The position numbers and the translations under genes were made by a program. Positions 50,201 through 57,894 of a DNA stretch of 64,000 bases are shown one piece after another; the first letter of the stretch is position 1, and each line of letters opens with the position of its first letter. This DNA comes from Alligator mississippiensis. Taxonomy: Eukaryota; Chordata; Crocodylia; Alligatoridae. The notes beneath the pieces are model-generated. The model was not told the origin of the DNA. It ran no database searches and saw only the letters and a program-made list of their open reading frames with translations. Location of the stretch: positions 345,458,203-345,522,202 of the forward strand of contig NC_081824.1 of the NCBI RefSeq assembly GCF_030867095.1, read 5' to 3'.

Positions 50201-53200
50201 TCCATGTACGGATCTATAACTGGCTTAAATGATAGGAAACAAAGAGTAAGTATAAATGACCAGTTCTCACAATGGAGGGACATAAACAGTGGGATCCCAC
50301 AAAGGTCTGTGCTGGGCCCTGTGCTGTTTAACATTTTTGTAAATTATTTGGCAAGGTGGGAGTGAATGGTGAGGGGGTCAAGATTGTGGATGACAAAATT
50401 ATTCTGGGTGGCAAAAAAAACAATGATTGTGAAAAACCATAGCAGGATCTAACAAAATTGAATGAACAGTCAGCAAATGGTAGATGAGTTTTAATATTCA
50501 TAAGTGCAAACTGATGCACGTGGAAAAGGATAAACCGTGATGCACATATACAGCGATGGTGTCTGTTAGCGATTACTGCTCAGGAAAGGGATCTTGGGAT
50601 TATTGTGGATAGTTCTCTGTCAAAAAGTAAAAAGAGCAAGCAGAATGTAAGGAATTATTAAGAAAGAAATTGAAAACAAACAGAAAATGTCATTATGCCA
50701 ACGCATAAATCCATGCTATGCCCACACCTTGAAAACTATATGCAGTTCTGGTCTCCCCCAGAACAGACAGGATATAATAGAGATAGAAAAGATGCAGAGA
50801 AGGGCAACAAGGGTGATCCTGCTTCTGCCTCTAGACTGAAAGCCTTGTTGCATGTTGTACTTTTAGCTGCTCAAATGCTGATCAGTGTTAGTGTTAGCTC
50901 AAGTTTGGATTAGTTACACCTTCAGGCTAAAAACCTTCTCTGACTGCCCCTCACCTGCACAGCTGTGACTTGCCAGATGAGGGCTGCTGAGCAAGGGCCT
51001 GACTAGGACATACAGCTCTGAATTGCCACTACAGGGCTAGTGAGCAAGGACAGGCTTTTATCCCTGCTCTGGGTTGGGATGGGGGAGAAATTGATTTGGG
51101 GAGAGGAAGGGATGAGGGGGGAGAGCCAGGAACATGAAGCTGGGAGGCAGAGAGTTAATGGGAGTGGGTAATGGGATAGGAGCGAGGAATGAAACGGAAG
51201 GTGTGTAAAAGAAATGGGAATGGAGGAAGAGTGGTGAAATGAAAGAAGTCAGGGCTTTTTTACATGTGCAAGCACTGCAGTGCTGGGTGCTTTGAAAAGT
51301 GCCTGGCGCTGCAATGCATACGGTTGTGTAAGTGGCAAAATGTGTGTCAGCGTGAAAAAAATGGCAGTGGTGCACTTTTGAACTAAAACACCTTGGAGGT
51401 GATTTAGTTCAAAAGCACACTACTGCCATTTTCTGCATGCTCATGTGCATTTTGCTGTTTATACAACTGCATGAGACACAGTGTAGTACGTGTCAGCTCG
51501 CATGCAGTGCAGACTCGATAATCAAGTCTGCTCCAAAGCGGTGGATCTCCAGTGTGTTACAGGACAAAAAGGTACATGTATAAATGCCCTCAGATACCAA
51601 CAGATAAAAGAAAAAAGAAAAAAAAGAATTTAACAAGAAATAAGAAGGCAGTAAATTAAAGAAGGTCTCATGTTTTAATAAATTGGGATTTAGGATTGGG
51701 GTGTGGGGTTGCTGGTCATGCTTCCCGGGGTGGCTGGGAGGTGGGAGTGGTGAGGGAAGGCAATTGTTGGGGAACTACTGTCCCTGCCCCAGGAAGGAAG
51801 CCCCAGATCATGGGTATCCAATCCAGCCCCCTATCTTGTTCCTCCCCCACCCCTTCTAGACCCCATTCTAGGACTCAAATGTGTCCTGCAACCTGGGTAG
51901 CTGATGTGCTCTGCAACCTGTTTGTACGGGGTTGCACTCCTGGGGCTGGGAAGGTCACACCCCTGGAAGAGCGAGGGGAAGTTGGCTTGGTGCCAGAACT
52001 GCTCTCTGGGCAGCAGAGTTCAGCAGGTGGAAAGTTTGTCCACACAGAGCAGGAGGGTGGGGAAGGAGACATTGCATCCTGGCATGCTGAAGGACCGCAA
52101 CTTGGGCAGTTCATTTATGGGGAATGGCCCCACACATTAGTGGAACATGAGCTGGGTAACACGGATCAGAGCTAAACCTTCCCTGGAGTGGAATATGTGG
52201 ACAATCCAGGAGTTAAGAGTTCTAGGAGCCACCTAAAATGAATGTGTAACAAGGCCCTAAATGGGATAAGGGTTTTCAGCTTAGAAAAGAAACTGACTTA
52301 AGTGGGACATGACAGAGATCTATAAAATCATGAATGAAATGGAGAAAATGAATGGGGATTTGCTATTTATTATATTTCTCTCTGTACAAGAACTAGGGGA
52401 CATACTCGGAACTCATTACGCAGCTGCTACAAAATAAAGTTTTTTTCTCACACAGTGTGTAATTAATCTTTCATTGCCATAGGATGCTGTGCAGGCTAAT
52501 ATTTAATCAGGTTCAAAAGCTGAGTGGACAAATTCATGGAGGATAGGTCTATCAGTGGGTATTAAATGTGATAGTTTGGAGCACAATTCCAAAATTAGGA
52601 CTTTCTTGTCCTCTGAATGCCAGAAACTGTAGAAGGAATGTGCCAGGGGATCAGTCAGTTTAGGTGTGACTCACTTAAATACTTTTATCTTAGCATCCAC
52701 TTTTGCATCTATGAGAGAAAGGGCCAGATGGACCCAGGGTCTGACCTAGTATATAGGATTTCTTATGTTCCCATACAGTGGGTATTAAAGGTGACTGTGA
52801 AGTGATCTTTATTTTCTGTCATGGGAGTATTTAAAAACTTCTTTTTGTTCAACTTATAATGTGGGGATATGTTAGAAATGTAAATGAAGCAGATTAAAAG
52901 GCAAAAGTAAACAATCTAATATTAGTTGTTTAATGTAGAAAAAGCTTAAATAAACCAAATTAAATACCTAAGGTAGGTAACCAATAACAGAGTCCCTCAC
53001 CATATAATCCACATTCCCTTCCTCTGATGTGATTTCTGTGAATACGACAGATGGGAAGGCTCTCCCCCCATATTAGTTGATGCTACCATTGATTGGAAAG
53101 TGCCATTGGGGGAAGGCATCTTAATGTAGCAGCTGAATTGCACCTGGCAGAGGAGGGCTGTGAACCTCATCCAGTTACAATATCATCTCTGGGAAGTAGG

Positions 53201-56200
53201 CCAATGTGGAGAGACCTTCCAGTGCAGTGACTATAATATTCCTGTCCTACCACACAGTCCCTGACCCACCTTTTAGCACTGGAGCTAATGCTTCTGCTTG
53301 CTGGAAAAGAGGAGGCTGTTATAATTTTCCTACTTCTTCACATAATTTCTGGAATATGGGTGTGAGACTGAGGCTTGGATGCTAAAATCAGTTTATTTCA
53401 TGCTAATGTATCATTTTTTGTTTCTTTTTCTTTGCAGTCAATCATCACCGTACCTACATGATCATAGGGTTTCTTATTTTGTTAGTTATGATAGTGCTGT
53501 TGATCGTATTTTACCATTTTTTCCTAATTGATATTGTCCTCCTATATCGGAAGATATTTAACCCCTACACAACCAAAGATGGTGAGTAAGAATTGTGGAA
53601 GGGCTTTTTGGGAAAAAAGATAAGTGAAGGAGATAAATTGCTGTTAAATAATTCAATTGCATAGGCGGATGATATGTACTTTGGGTCTGATTCTTCTTCA
53701 CTTTCTTATAGTTTGTAGGTCATTTACACCTGACACAACACAAGGGCATAAGAGTACCATTTTCATAGATTTAATAGATTTCATAGACATTAAGACTGAA
53801 AAGGACCTCATAAGATCATCGGGTCCAGCCCCCTGCCCAAGGGGCAGAAAGTCAGCTAGGGTCAAAGGATCTCAGCAAGATAAGCATCCGAATGTTTCTT
53901 AAAAATGTCCAGGGTAGGTGCTTGCACCACCTCTGGGGGGAGTCTGTTCCAGGGCTTGGGGCTCAGACAGTAAAGAAGTTTCTTTTTACGTCCCGCCTAA
54001 AATGGTCTTGGAGGAGTTTGTGACCATTAGACCTTGTCATCCCTTGGGGTGCTCTGGTGACCAGGCGTTCCCCCAGATCTTGATGCACACCCCTTATGTA
54101 CTTATAGGCTGCCACCAAGTCACCCCTGAGCCTGCGCTTCTCCAGGCTGAAGAGTCCCATGGCTCTCAGCCTCTCCTCATAAGGTCTGTTCTCTTGCCCT
54201 CTGATCATGCGTGTGGCTCTCCTTTGGACTCTCTCAAGCTTCTCCACATCCTTCCTAAATTGCGGAGCCCAGGATTGGATACAGTACTCCAGCTGAGGCC
54301 TCACCAAGGCTGAGTGCAGTGGGAGGATGACATCCTGGATCTTGGTCGAGATGCATTGGTAGATACAAGTCAGAGTTTTGTTCACTTTGCCAGCTGCGGT
54401 ATCACATTGGTGGTTCATGTTAACCTTGTGGTCAGTCATGACCCCCAAGTCTCTTTTGGTCATGGTGCTAGTGAGTGTAGCATTGCTGAGACTATAAGTG
54501 TGATGTGGGTTTTTTTCCTGATGTGGAACACCTTGCATTTCTCTGTATTGAATGTCATCAGGTTTTCATTCACCTACCTTGCAAGCCTATCTAGTTTGGC
54601 TTGGATCACCAGCCTATCCTCAAGTGTGGACTCTCTTTCCCAAAGCTTGGTGTCATCAGCAAACTTAGCCAGTCTGCTTCTGACACCAGTGTCCAGATCA
54701 TTTATGAAGACATTAAAGAGTATAGGTCCAAGAATGGAGCCTTGTGGGACACCACTAGTCACTGACTGCCATGTTGATTCAATTCTGTCAACTAGCACTT
54801 TCTGGGTCCGAACTTGGAGCCAGTTCCCCAGCCGCCAGACTGTGGAATAGTTGAGGCCACAGTTGCCCAATTTTTCCACGAGGATATCATGGGGCACAAA
54901 GTCAAAAGCTTTTTCAAAGTCCAAATATACGATATCAACCTCTTCCCTTTTGTCCAGGTGATACATCACCTGGTCATAGAAGGAAATGCGATTGTTTAAA
55001 CAAGACCTACCTGCAACAACCCGTGCTGGCTATCCCTCAGAATGATGCCTTCTGTTAGCCTGTGAAGAATGTTTCTTTGATAATTTTTTTCCAAAATCTT
55101 CCCAGGGATTGAGGTCAAACTGATTGACCTGTAGTTTCCTGGGTCTTCTTTCCTCCCTTTCTTGAAGTTGGGTACCACATTGTCCCTCTTCCAAACTTCA
55201 GATACTTCAACAAAGTGACATGAGTTCTCAAGTATCCTTGCCAGTGGCTGTACTATGATGTCTGCCAGTTCCTTTAGCACTCTTGGGTGCAATCTATCCA
55301 GACCAGCTGATTTGTGGGGGTTCAGCCTCTCAAGATGCTCCCTCACAAGATCTATGCCAATGGTGGGCATATATTCACCCTCACCCTGGTCATCCTGCAT
55401 CATGTTAGGCAGGGTGGTCCCTTTGGGCTGGTGAAAAACTGATGCAAAGTAATCATTAAGTAGCTTGTTTTTTTTCTAGGTGTTAGCAGTCAGCTGTCCC
55501 AGCTGGTTTAGCAGGGGGTCCAATGTTGCTCTTGTTTTTCTTTTGACTCCCTACGTAACTGAAGAAGGACTATTTATTGTCCTTGATTTGTGTAGCCAGT
55601 TGAAGTTCAGTTACAGCCTTGGCTTTCCTAGTTTGTTCCCTGCAGGTGCGGACCAGTGCAGAATACTCCTGCTTTGTGGTGTTTCCTGTTTTCCATCTTT
55701 TATAAGCCTCTCTTTTTAGACATACAAGGTCCATGAATTCCCTGTAGAGCCAAGGGGGTTGTTGATCCCTTTTATCACCTTTCCTACAGGTTGGGATGGA
55801 CTCCCCTTGTGCTTGTTGGATTGCTTCCTTAAGGAGCAACCCCTATACTCATGTTGTTCATATAGCCACTTTGTGCAAGTATAAATATCTAAACAATGTA
55901 CACAACAGCAGAGAATCAGACCCTTTACATGTAGCTGCAGGCTGTTTTCTAAATTTAGCAATTGGAGGGAAAAAAGTATTTGGATTTACAGATTCAAGGT
56001 GCATTAGCTCTAGATCACCTATCTTGCAATCCCTGTGCAAAGCTCTTGGTTTCTCGTGTGTTCTTTTCAAGTGCTGTTATTAAAGTGCTATGCAATAGAA
56101 CATTTAAACCCACAGAAAATCCTCTTTGGTATGTTACATTCTGGAGGAAAATAACTAATTTTCCCATATGATAACTTTTCTTTTTTGGCAACTCTCAGAG

Positions 56201-57894
56201 TTGAAGATGATTGTCTTCCATGAGTGTCTTATCTGTAGGTCCAAAGATGGCTGATAAGGTTGACCTGGGATCGATAGACTCTGCTGCAACTTGGGCATGT
56301 GTTTCCACGTGGGGTGGGTGGTTCCTGATTCTTGATTTGGTTTGCCATGCTGTTTCCACTGCTCCCGCTTTTCTATCTCCTGGTGTCATCATAAGGTTTC
56401 AAGTACTGAGATCCTTGCAGATGACTCTTCCTTCATTTGAGGCAGTCCTGGGTGATAGTCTCCCATTAGTTGATGATATATAAATATATAGTTACTGATT
56501 TCAATTGTTTAACAGTTCTTGGAGCATGGAATGTCCAAATATTAATGGAATAACAACAGCTTTTATGAATCAAAGCAAAAAAGTACCCACATACATACAC
56601 ACAAAGCTGATAACACATTTTTAAATATGTTGTGTTTTTAAGCATGCTTAAATGTTTTGGGGAGAAAACATTTTATATTTACTGTAAGTAAAGACTTGCA
56701 GGACATAGCCCTGGCTGTTATATTGCAAATGGAGGTAAACTAATACAAAGCACTCCATTAGGATGTTATTGCTCCCTGAGTTAATTATGGAATATCTTGC
56801 CTTAACTATATACACCTTTTTTCCCTATCTAACAGACCATTATTTACTTTTCTTTTGCATGGCACCTTTGATATAAATTAGATCTTAGTACCAACATTCC
56901 TAATTATGCCTGAAGTCAAAGGAACAAAGATCAGTCAAGGAGAAGAAGGAAGAGGCGGATTGGGCTACATAGGGTTTGTGATTGGAGTAGGAAGGAAATG
57001 GAAGAGGGGAAAAGGCAAAAAAAGAGTCAATGGAGAGGACTCTGACCAGGAATGCTGTGGCATCTGCTTCATTGAAGGCTTCCAAGAAAAGACTCAGATA
57101 GATATTTTGTCTGGAATAATTTGGAAATAGCACATCCTGCCTTCATGCAGGGGATTGACCTGAATGTCTCCCGAGGTCCCTTCCAATCCTATGTTTTATG
57201 AGAATTTAAATTGGGCAACACCAGCTGTTTCCAAGTGAACTGTTTCTTTCTTCAAACATGTAAGGTGTTGTGGGAGTGAGCAGCTCATTCTACAAGCAGA
57301 AAGAATTCAAATGACATATATGGTCTTAGGACAGTAAAATATGTCAACACATACTGCCACTGAAGGAACAAATTCTGATAGATATACTGGATTCATGCTG
57401 AGGTCCATTAGCTTCTTTAATCCTTACTGTATGACCATTCTGGATCACTGGTCCTTGGGACAGAGCTTTTAGCACACAAAGGCAATGATCCTGCAAAGTT
57501 TCACACAGAATTCAGTGTTTGTAGGACTGGGGCCTAAGTCATAATGGTGGAACACCAAAACTTGCTGTGCATTCCTGTTAGAATGTAAACCTCATACTGG
57601 TTAACAATATTCTTTTTAATATGATGATCTAATGAAATACATTTCAAACAATTATTTTTTTTTCTCTTTTAACTCTTGAAATAGCTTCTAATTCATACTA
57701 AAAGCCTTGTGCTTCTCCCCTGTTTTAACTTGCAGATGGCAAGATGTATGATGCATATGTTATCTACCCCACAGATGCCACTAGCAAAGCTAATTTTGTG
57801 GATGATTTTGTTCACCAGATTCTGCCAGATGTTCTAGAAAATAAATGTGGCTATAAACTGTGTATTTATGGGAGAGAGATATTTCCAGGGGAAG
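24914..57894 (+). CDS. IL1RL1: IL1RL1 (ST2, IL-33 receptor) gene, 3' part missing
   Basis: Nine exons with consensus AG/GT borders join in one frame into 421 codons: signal peptide (1-23), Ig1 (C36-C85), Ig2 (C111, C132, C150, C180), Ig3 (C232/C233-C300), a TM helix (about 328-350) and the start of a TIR domain (from D369). The family is the IL-1 receptors: type I membrane proteins that bind cytokine outside and signal through TIR-MyD88. The TIR part, with FVHQILPDVLENKCGY and CIYGR, resembles remembered mammalian IL1RL1 more than IL1R1, IL1RL2 or IL18R1. IL1RL1 binds IL-33 with IL1RAP as co-receptor. Introns are 3871, 296, 94, 5398, 3079, 88, 14733 and 4154 bp. The mammalian protein is about 556 residues, so roughly 130 C-terminal residues are missing; I found no such exon in 57895-64000. 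The closest alternative is another IL1R-cluster paralogue. Confidence 0.86.
25505..25596 (-). mobile_element. PLE terminal fragment with hammerhead relic
   Basis: The left part GATATCTTTTATTAGACCAATTGAGTAGTTGG is the PLE tail in antisense. At 25566-25593 (minus) lies CTGAAGA, stem GGGTGACTGCACC, then AAAAAGC, a hammerhead with G12 lost. It is cut by the CR1 that starts at 25597. Confidence 0.68.
25597..26518 (-). mobile_element. CR1 LINE, 3' half of RT
   Basis: Antisense CR1 of the same subfamily as 22983, without that copy's deletion. Frames 25984-26397 and 26258-26473 overlap, so there are frameshifts. It lies in IL1RL1 intron 2, opposite to the gene, and ends at the catalytic region near GGTGGTTTTTACCCC. 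Confidence 0.9.
26528..26596. repeat. Short tandem duplication at the CR1 edge
   Basis: Two copies, about 38 bp apart, of TTTTACCCCCTATAGG with TATAGGGAGTC, the first preceded by a partial third. They sit at the 5' break of the CR1. Confidence 0.8.
26985..27480. mobile_element. Family B MITE, near full length
   Basis: The left end CATCTACACAAGACATTTACT and the right end TTTCACATGTAGATGCACT are inverted matches. Internal: a palindrome AGTACTTGTATTTACATATT...AATACAAACCCTATTCTGCTG, then GC-rich sequence ending CCTGGGAGCAATAAACTTTGG. Confidence 0.7.
27481..28858. other. Intron sequence, nothing recognised
   Basis: AT-rich intron before the Ig1 exon. No repeat or regulatory site that I can support. 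Confidence 0.5.
28859..29054 (+). CDS. IL1RL1: IL1RL1 exon: Ig domain 1
   Basis: The acceptor is TTGTGCAG and the donor GTAAGT starts at 29055. It encodes residues 24-88 plus two bases of codon 89. Seen: C36, W46, an N-glycosylation site NKT at 52, and the Ig signature DSGYYTC ending at C85. The split codon is TA|T (Tyr). If the intron is retained the codon reads TAG, an immediate stop, so splicing is needed here. Confidence 0.88.
29243..29269. repeat. (TG)n microsatellite
   Basis: Thirteen uninterrupted TG units in the short intron between the two Ig1/Ig2 exons, about 80 bp before the acceptor. Confidence 0.95.
29351..29528 (+). CDS. IL1RL1: IL1RL1 exon: end of Ig1 and start of Ig2
   Basis: The acceptor is TTTTTTCAG and the donor is GTAAAT. 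It encodes residues 89-148 and ends in phase 0. Seen: C111 and C132, the stretch VVCPTIDNYENATLVHWYK matching the ST2 pattern CPTIDLYN...W(F/Y)K, and potential N-glycosylation sites NLT (92) and NAT (140). Confidence 0.9.
29623..29785 (+). CDS. IL1RL1: IL1RL1 exon: Ig domain 2, second half
   Basis: It lies only 94 bp after the preceding exon. The acceptor is TATTTTCCAG and the donor is GTAAGG. It encodes residues 149-202 with C150, the signature DEGYYTC ending at C180, and SATRLFVVK, which parallels the ST2 stretch SVTATRSFTVK. A potential N-glycosylation site NVS is at 192. Confidence 0.9.
29786..32814. other. Intron sequence with a G/T-rich tract
   Basis: Mostly unassigned intron. 31376-31545 is a degenerate G/T-rich tract (GTGTGGGG-type units) with many runs of three or more G on the coding strand. 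Confidence 0.5.
32815..32928. mobile_element. Family A MITE, left piece
   Basis: GGCACTTTTACACG, CTCTAATTAAAATGCTG and CATCAGTGTCTCC correspond in order to the left half of the copy at 36655. It stops at CTTA, the LTR target site. Confidence 0.75.
32929..34298 (-). mobile_element. Solo LTR, 1370 bp, with 4-bp TSD (CTTA)
   Basis: It starts TGTAGCCC and ends GCTACA: six-base inverted ends TGTAGC/GCTACA. CTTA flanks it on both sides (32925-32928, 34299-34302). On the minus strand there is a TATA box (GTATAAAAGGAGC, about 34074-34090) and AATAAA near 33090, so transcription was minus. The 4-bp TSD fits a gamma-type endogenous retrovirus, but no internal genes are present. The 194-codon frame at 33432-34016 lies in this LTR and is not a gene. 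A run of 14 G occurs at 33528-33541. Confidence 0.82.
34299..34535. mobile_element. Family A MITE, right piece
   Basis: It continues the left piece after the LTR: GTGGGGGCGCTTGAACTAAAGC, the inverted arm GAGCTTTAGTTCAAGTGCCGCC, then GGAGCAGCCTCC and the end motif GTACAGGCACCCCTGG. Confidence 0.78.
34536..35183. other. Intron sequence, nothing recognised
   Basis: Unassigned intron up to the linker exon. Confidence 0.45.
35184..35252 (+). CDS. IL1RL1: IL1RL1 exon: linker between Ig2 and Ig3
   Basis: This is a 69-bp exon with acceptor TTTATAAG and donor GTAAGT. It encodes residues 203-225, phase 1 at both ends. The content fits the short linker exon of IL-1 receptors leading into Ig3. It has an NIS site at 203. 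The pyrimidine tract (CTCTCTCCCCCCC) sits about 15 bp upstream of the AG. Confidence 0.82.
35700..36180. mobile_element. Family B MITE, inverted orientation
   Basis: It shares ACCTGGCTCAATGTACTGCAG, GGGGCATGAGGGTGCTTCA and the block ACTGTGCAGTTATTTAGTCAACTGCACAG with the other copies. The internal palindrome TTTACAAGTACTTGTATTTAC is present. Confidence 0.6.
36655..37265. mobile_element. Family A MITE nested in a second palindromic element
   Basis: The outer ends GACACATCTATACGTACATTAAAG and GTACATTAAAGCATATGTGTAGAC are related in inverted form. The inner part (about 36725-37080) is the most complete family A copy, with the palindrome GCCTGAACTAAAGCTCATTTGAGCTTTAGTTCAAG. 37130-37250 has a further inverted pair around GCAATAGCCTATTTTAC. 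Confidence 0.62.
37266..38331. other. Intron sequence, nothing recognised
   Basis: AT-rich intron up to the Ig3 exon. Confidence 0.5.
38332..38464 (+). CDS. IL1RL1: IL1RL1 exon: Ig domain 3, first half
   Basis: The acceptor is TCTTGTTCAG and the donor is GTAAGC. It encodes residues 226-269. It has two adjacent cysteines (C232, C233) and W249 in VVTWDVGD, matching the family pattern of Ig3 (LTCSACFG...VLW). The next exon follows after 88 bp. Confidence 0.86.
38553..38704 (+). CDS. IL1RL1: IL1RL1 exon: Ig domain 3, second half
   Basis: The acceptor is CTTCCTGCTAG and the donor GTAAGC starts at 38705. It encodes residues 270-320. Seen: LRVTEVKQEDLQSNFTCVAL, which parallels the ST2 pattern LRIADVKEEDL...YDCLAL and closes the Ig3 disulphide at C300. 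A potential N-glycosylation site NFT is at 297. An extra cysteine (C319) lies just before the membrane. The frame stays open into the intron to 38811 (see that entry). Confidence 0.88.
38705..38811 (+). other. Intron read-through tail, possible soluble ST2 end
   Basis: If the donor at 38705 is not used, the Ig3 frame continues for 36 codons to TAG at 38809-38811. The added tail is hydrophobic at first (LLLIFFFIVY), then polar. In mammals soluble ST2 is a separate transcript ending near this exon with a short unique tail. No AATAAA is visible close downstream; the first I see is near 41166. Whether this is used is inference. Confidence 0.25.
38812..40849. other. Long intron, first part, nothing recognised
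   Basis: No exon or repeat I can support. Several short open frames have no domains. Confidence 0.45.
40850..41095 (+). mobile_element. MIR/CORE-SINE-like fragment
   Basis: GTGACTTGCCCAAGCATGTGGCAGAGTC, GGGAACCCAAATCTCCTAAGTCCC and the preceding region follow the order of a MIR/L2-type 3' end (GACTTGCCCAAGGTCAC...GGCAGAGC..GAACCCA..TCTCCTGA). It is old. Confidence 0.6.
41096..41692. other. Intron sequence, nothing recognised
   Basis: Unassigned. Confidence 0.4.
41693..42404. mobile_element. hAT-type nonautonomous element, 712 bp
   Basis: The ends CAGAAACAGATCCAGG and CTTGGATCTGCCCCTG are inverted repeats (13 of 16). The flanking octamers GATGGGCT and GATGTGCA match at 6 of 8. There is no transposase frame. 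Confidence 0.72.
42500..42613 (+). mobile_element. CR1 3' end, left piece
   Basis: GTGGCTGGACTAGATGACCC and TTGAGGACCCTTC are the CR1 3' end in sense orientation. It continues at 43315 after the LTR. Confidence 0.82.
42614..43314 (-). mobile_element. Young-looking solo LTR, 701 bp, TSD CCTTC
   Basis: It starts TGTGCGGGCC and ends GGTCATGACA, flanked by CCTTC at 42609-42613 and 43315-43319. Many CpG dinucleotides survive (GGGGGCGCGCAGCGGG near 42644), unlike the surroundings, which suggests recent insertion. A TATATAAA lies on the minus strand near 43175-43182 with CCAAT-type boxes nearby, so the direction is tentatively minus. A duplicated block GGAGTTTGCTAGGCTCC occurs at 42826 and 42859. 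The 180-codon minus frame here is not a gene. Confidence 0.88.
43315..43340 (+). mobile_element. CR1 3' end, right piece
   Basis: CCTTCCAACCCTATACTCC is the direct continuation of the CR1 tail (consensus CCCTTCCAACCCTATGATTC) interrupted by the LTR. Confidence 0.75.
43725..44065. mobile_element. Family A MITE, near full length
   Basis: GGCTGCTCCAATACACTATAATTACAG at the left and CATGTATATAAATGCCC at the right end. Central arms: GGGGCACTTTTAACTGAAGC / GAGCTTTAGTTAAGGCATCC. Confidence 0.7.
44066..44165 (+). mobile_element. PLE terminal fragment without ribozyme
   Basis: TTGTAGCCGTGTTGGTCTAAGG is joined to GTTGGTCTAATAAAAGATATC and ACCCAAAGAATCTTGTCTGCC. The hammerhead part between them is deleted. 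Confidence 0.75.
44166..45885. other. Intron sequence, nothing recognised
   Basis: Includes an A-rich tract at 44780-44830. The frame 44248-44619 (+) has no domain. On the minus strand this lies downstream of the unexplained open frame and is AT-rich. Confidence 0.4.
45886..46560 (-). pseudogene. Unidentified 225-codon open frame, probable fossil coding sequence
   Basis: On the minus strand one frame is open from just after a TAA at about 46562 down to TAA at 45886, about 225 codons in AT-rich sequence where stops are expected every 15-20 codons. It has no convincing start ATG at its head. Composition looks protein-like: VCDCVEIIGSQYYLIG, then LFVVSSDIGENNIWISVP, NYAMIAHIVNDSLLF and HSLLFSIAAANILKAAG, helix-rich with charged and hydrophobic residues mixed. 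I do not recognise the family. It lies antisense in the long IL1RL1 intron. It could be a processed pseudogene, part of a transposon, or chance. Confidence 0.35.
46637..47345. mobile_element. hAT-like element, about 0.7 kb
   Basis: The left GCAAGGCCAGCCTTAC with GGGCAACTGCCCAGGGCAC and the right TTTTCTCTAAGGCAGCCCC are related in inverted form. The termini are approximate and no TSD is confirmed. Confidence 0.45.
47505..47930. mobile_element. Family B MITE, full length
   Basis: The left end GTGTGTCTACACAAGACATTTACTG and the right end AATAGCACATGTAGATGTGTCC are inverted. Internal blocks as at 26985 (GGGGTGTGAGGATGCTTCAGTGC, CCCAGGAGCAATAAACTCC). Confidence 0.72.
48190..48450. repeat. Minisatellite, unit about 50 bp
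   Basis: About five units start GCTGGGAGATAAGGATCTCCC and continue GCCTGAGCCCC.TGACTG, then AGCTCAG. GGGAGATAAGGATCTCCC within each unit is itself palindromic. The third unit has an extra insert. Confidence 0.85.
48500..48720. repeat. Second minisatellite, unit about 60-65 bp
   Basis: Three to four units carry CTCATGGAGCTG.GCGGGGAA, then GCCTGTTCCC and CAGCTCCA. Unrelated to the adjacent 50-bp array. Confidence 0.75.
49291..50194. other. Intron sequence, nothing recognised
   Basis: AT-rich. The open frame 49910-50152 has no domain. Confidence 0.45.
50195..50830 (+). mobile_element. Old CR1 LINE, left piece (RT region)
   Basis: Sense CR1: GGGATCCCACAAAGGTCTGTGCTGGGCCC, a catalytic region read as VDDKI, GCAAACTGATGCACGTGG, and CTTGAAAACTATATGCAGTTCTGG. 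Heavily mutated. It stops at AGGGCAACAAGGGTGATC, mid-element. Confidence 0.82.
50831..52239. mobile_element. 1.4-kb insertion splitting the old CR1
   Basis: Foreign sequence between the two CR1 pieces. It contains a family A MITE (51250-51600) and otherwise unassigned DNA with a GC-richer right part. No clear TSD or terminal repeat was seen. The frame 51696-52175 has no domain. Confidence 0.55.
51250..51600. mobile_element. Family A MITE within the insertion
   Basis: GGCTTTTTTACATGTGCAAGC at the left, central palindrome GTGCACTTTTGAACTAAAACACC / GGTGATTTAGTTCAAAAGCACAC, and TACATGTATAAATGCCC at the right. Confidence 0.7.
52240..52765 (+). mobile_element. Old CR1 LINE, right piece (3' end)
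   Basis: It resumes the CR1: TTTTCAGCTTAGAAAAGAAACTGAC, GACATGACAGAGATCTATAAAATCATGAATG, and ends GGGCCAGATGGACCCAGGGTCTGACC with TATAGGATTTCTTATGTTC. In order and orientation with the piece at 50195. Confidence 0.85.
52766..53437. other. Intron sequence before the TM exon
   Basis: Nothing recognised except the long pyrimidine tract of the splice acceptor at 53411-53437. Confidence 0.5.
53438..53581 (+). CDS. IL1RL1: IL1RL1 exon: transmembrane segment
   Basis: The acceptor is TTTCTTTTTCTTTGCAG and the donor is GTGAGT. It encodes residues 321-368. The start VNHH parallels the IDHH pattern of ST2. It is followed by an uninterrupted hydrophobic stretch (about 328-350), then a basic juxtamembrane segment (LLYRKIFNPYTTKD). 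It is separated from Ig3 by the longest intron (14.7 kb). Confidence 0.9.
53765..55865 (-). mobile_element. CR1 LINE, 2.1 kb, broken RT
   Basis: Antisense to IL1RL1. Minus frames in order: 55570-55839 (linker before RT), 54996-55403 (RT fingers: HKSAGLDRLHPRVLK, GNYRSISLTS), 54574-54969 (palm: YLDFEKAFD, GVPQGSILGP and the catalytic FADDTKLW), 53963-54538 (thumb and C-terminus). Frameshifts and stops separate the frames. 5'-truncated; the endonuclease is missing. The 3' end lies at 53765. Confidence 0.93.
56170..56470 (-). mobile_element. LINE 3' end with a C-terminal zinc finger
   Basis: The minus strand reads NTCPSCSRVYRSQVNLISHL then WTYR and stop at 56229-56231, a Cys2-His finger (CPxCxRVxRSxxxLxSH) common at the C terminus of some non-LTR retrotransposon proteins. 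It is followed by GAAGACAATCATC and AACTCTGAGAGTTGCC. The clade is not assigned; 5'-truncated. Confidence 0.5.
56471..57079. other. Intron sequence, nothing recognised
   Basis: AT-rich. No exon or repeat supported. Confidence 0.45.
57080..57205 (+). mobile_element. CR1 3' end
   Basis: CAGGGGATTGACCTGAATG, then CCCGAGGTCCCTTCCAATCC and TATGTTTTATGA, the sense 3' end of a CR1. Confidence 0.78.
57206..57735. other. Intron sequence before the TIR exon
   Basis: Nothing recognised apart from the acceptor. Confidence 0.5.
57736..57894 (+). CDS. IL1RL1: IL1RL1 exon: TIR domain, first part
   Basis: The acceptor is TTTTAACTTGCAG and the donor is GTAAGC. It encodes residues 369-421. TIR box 1 is YDAYVIY (373-379). 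FVHQILPDVLENKCGY (393-408) and CIYGR (411-415) are the strongest evidence for ST2 over its paralogues. The exon stops inside the box 2 region (GREIFPGE). It ends in phase 1, so at least one further TIR exon must follow. Confidence 0.92.
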
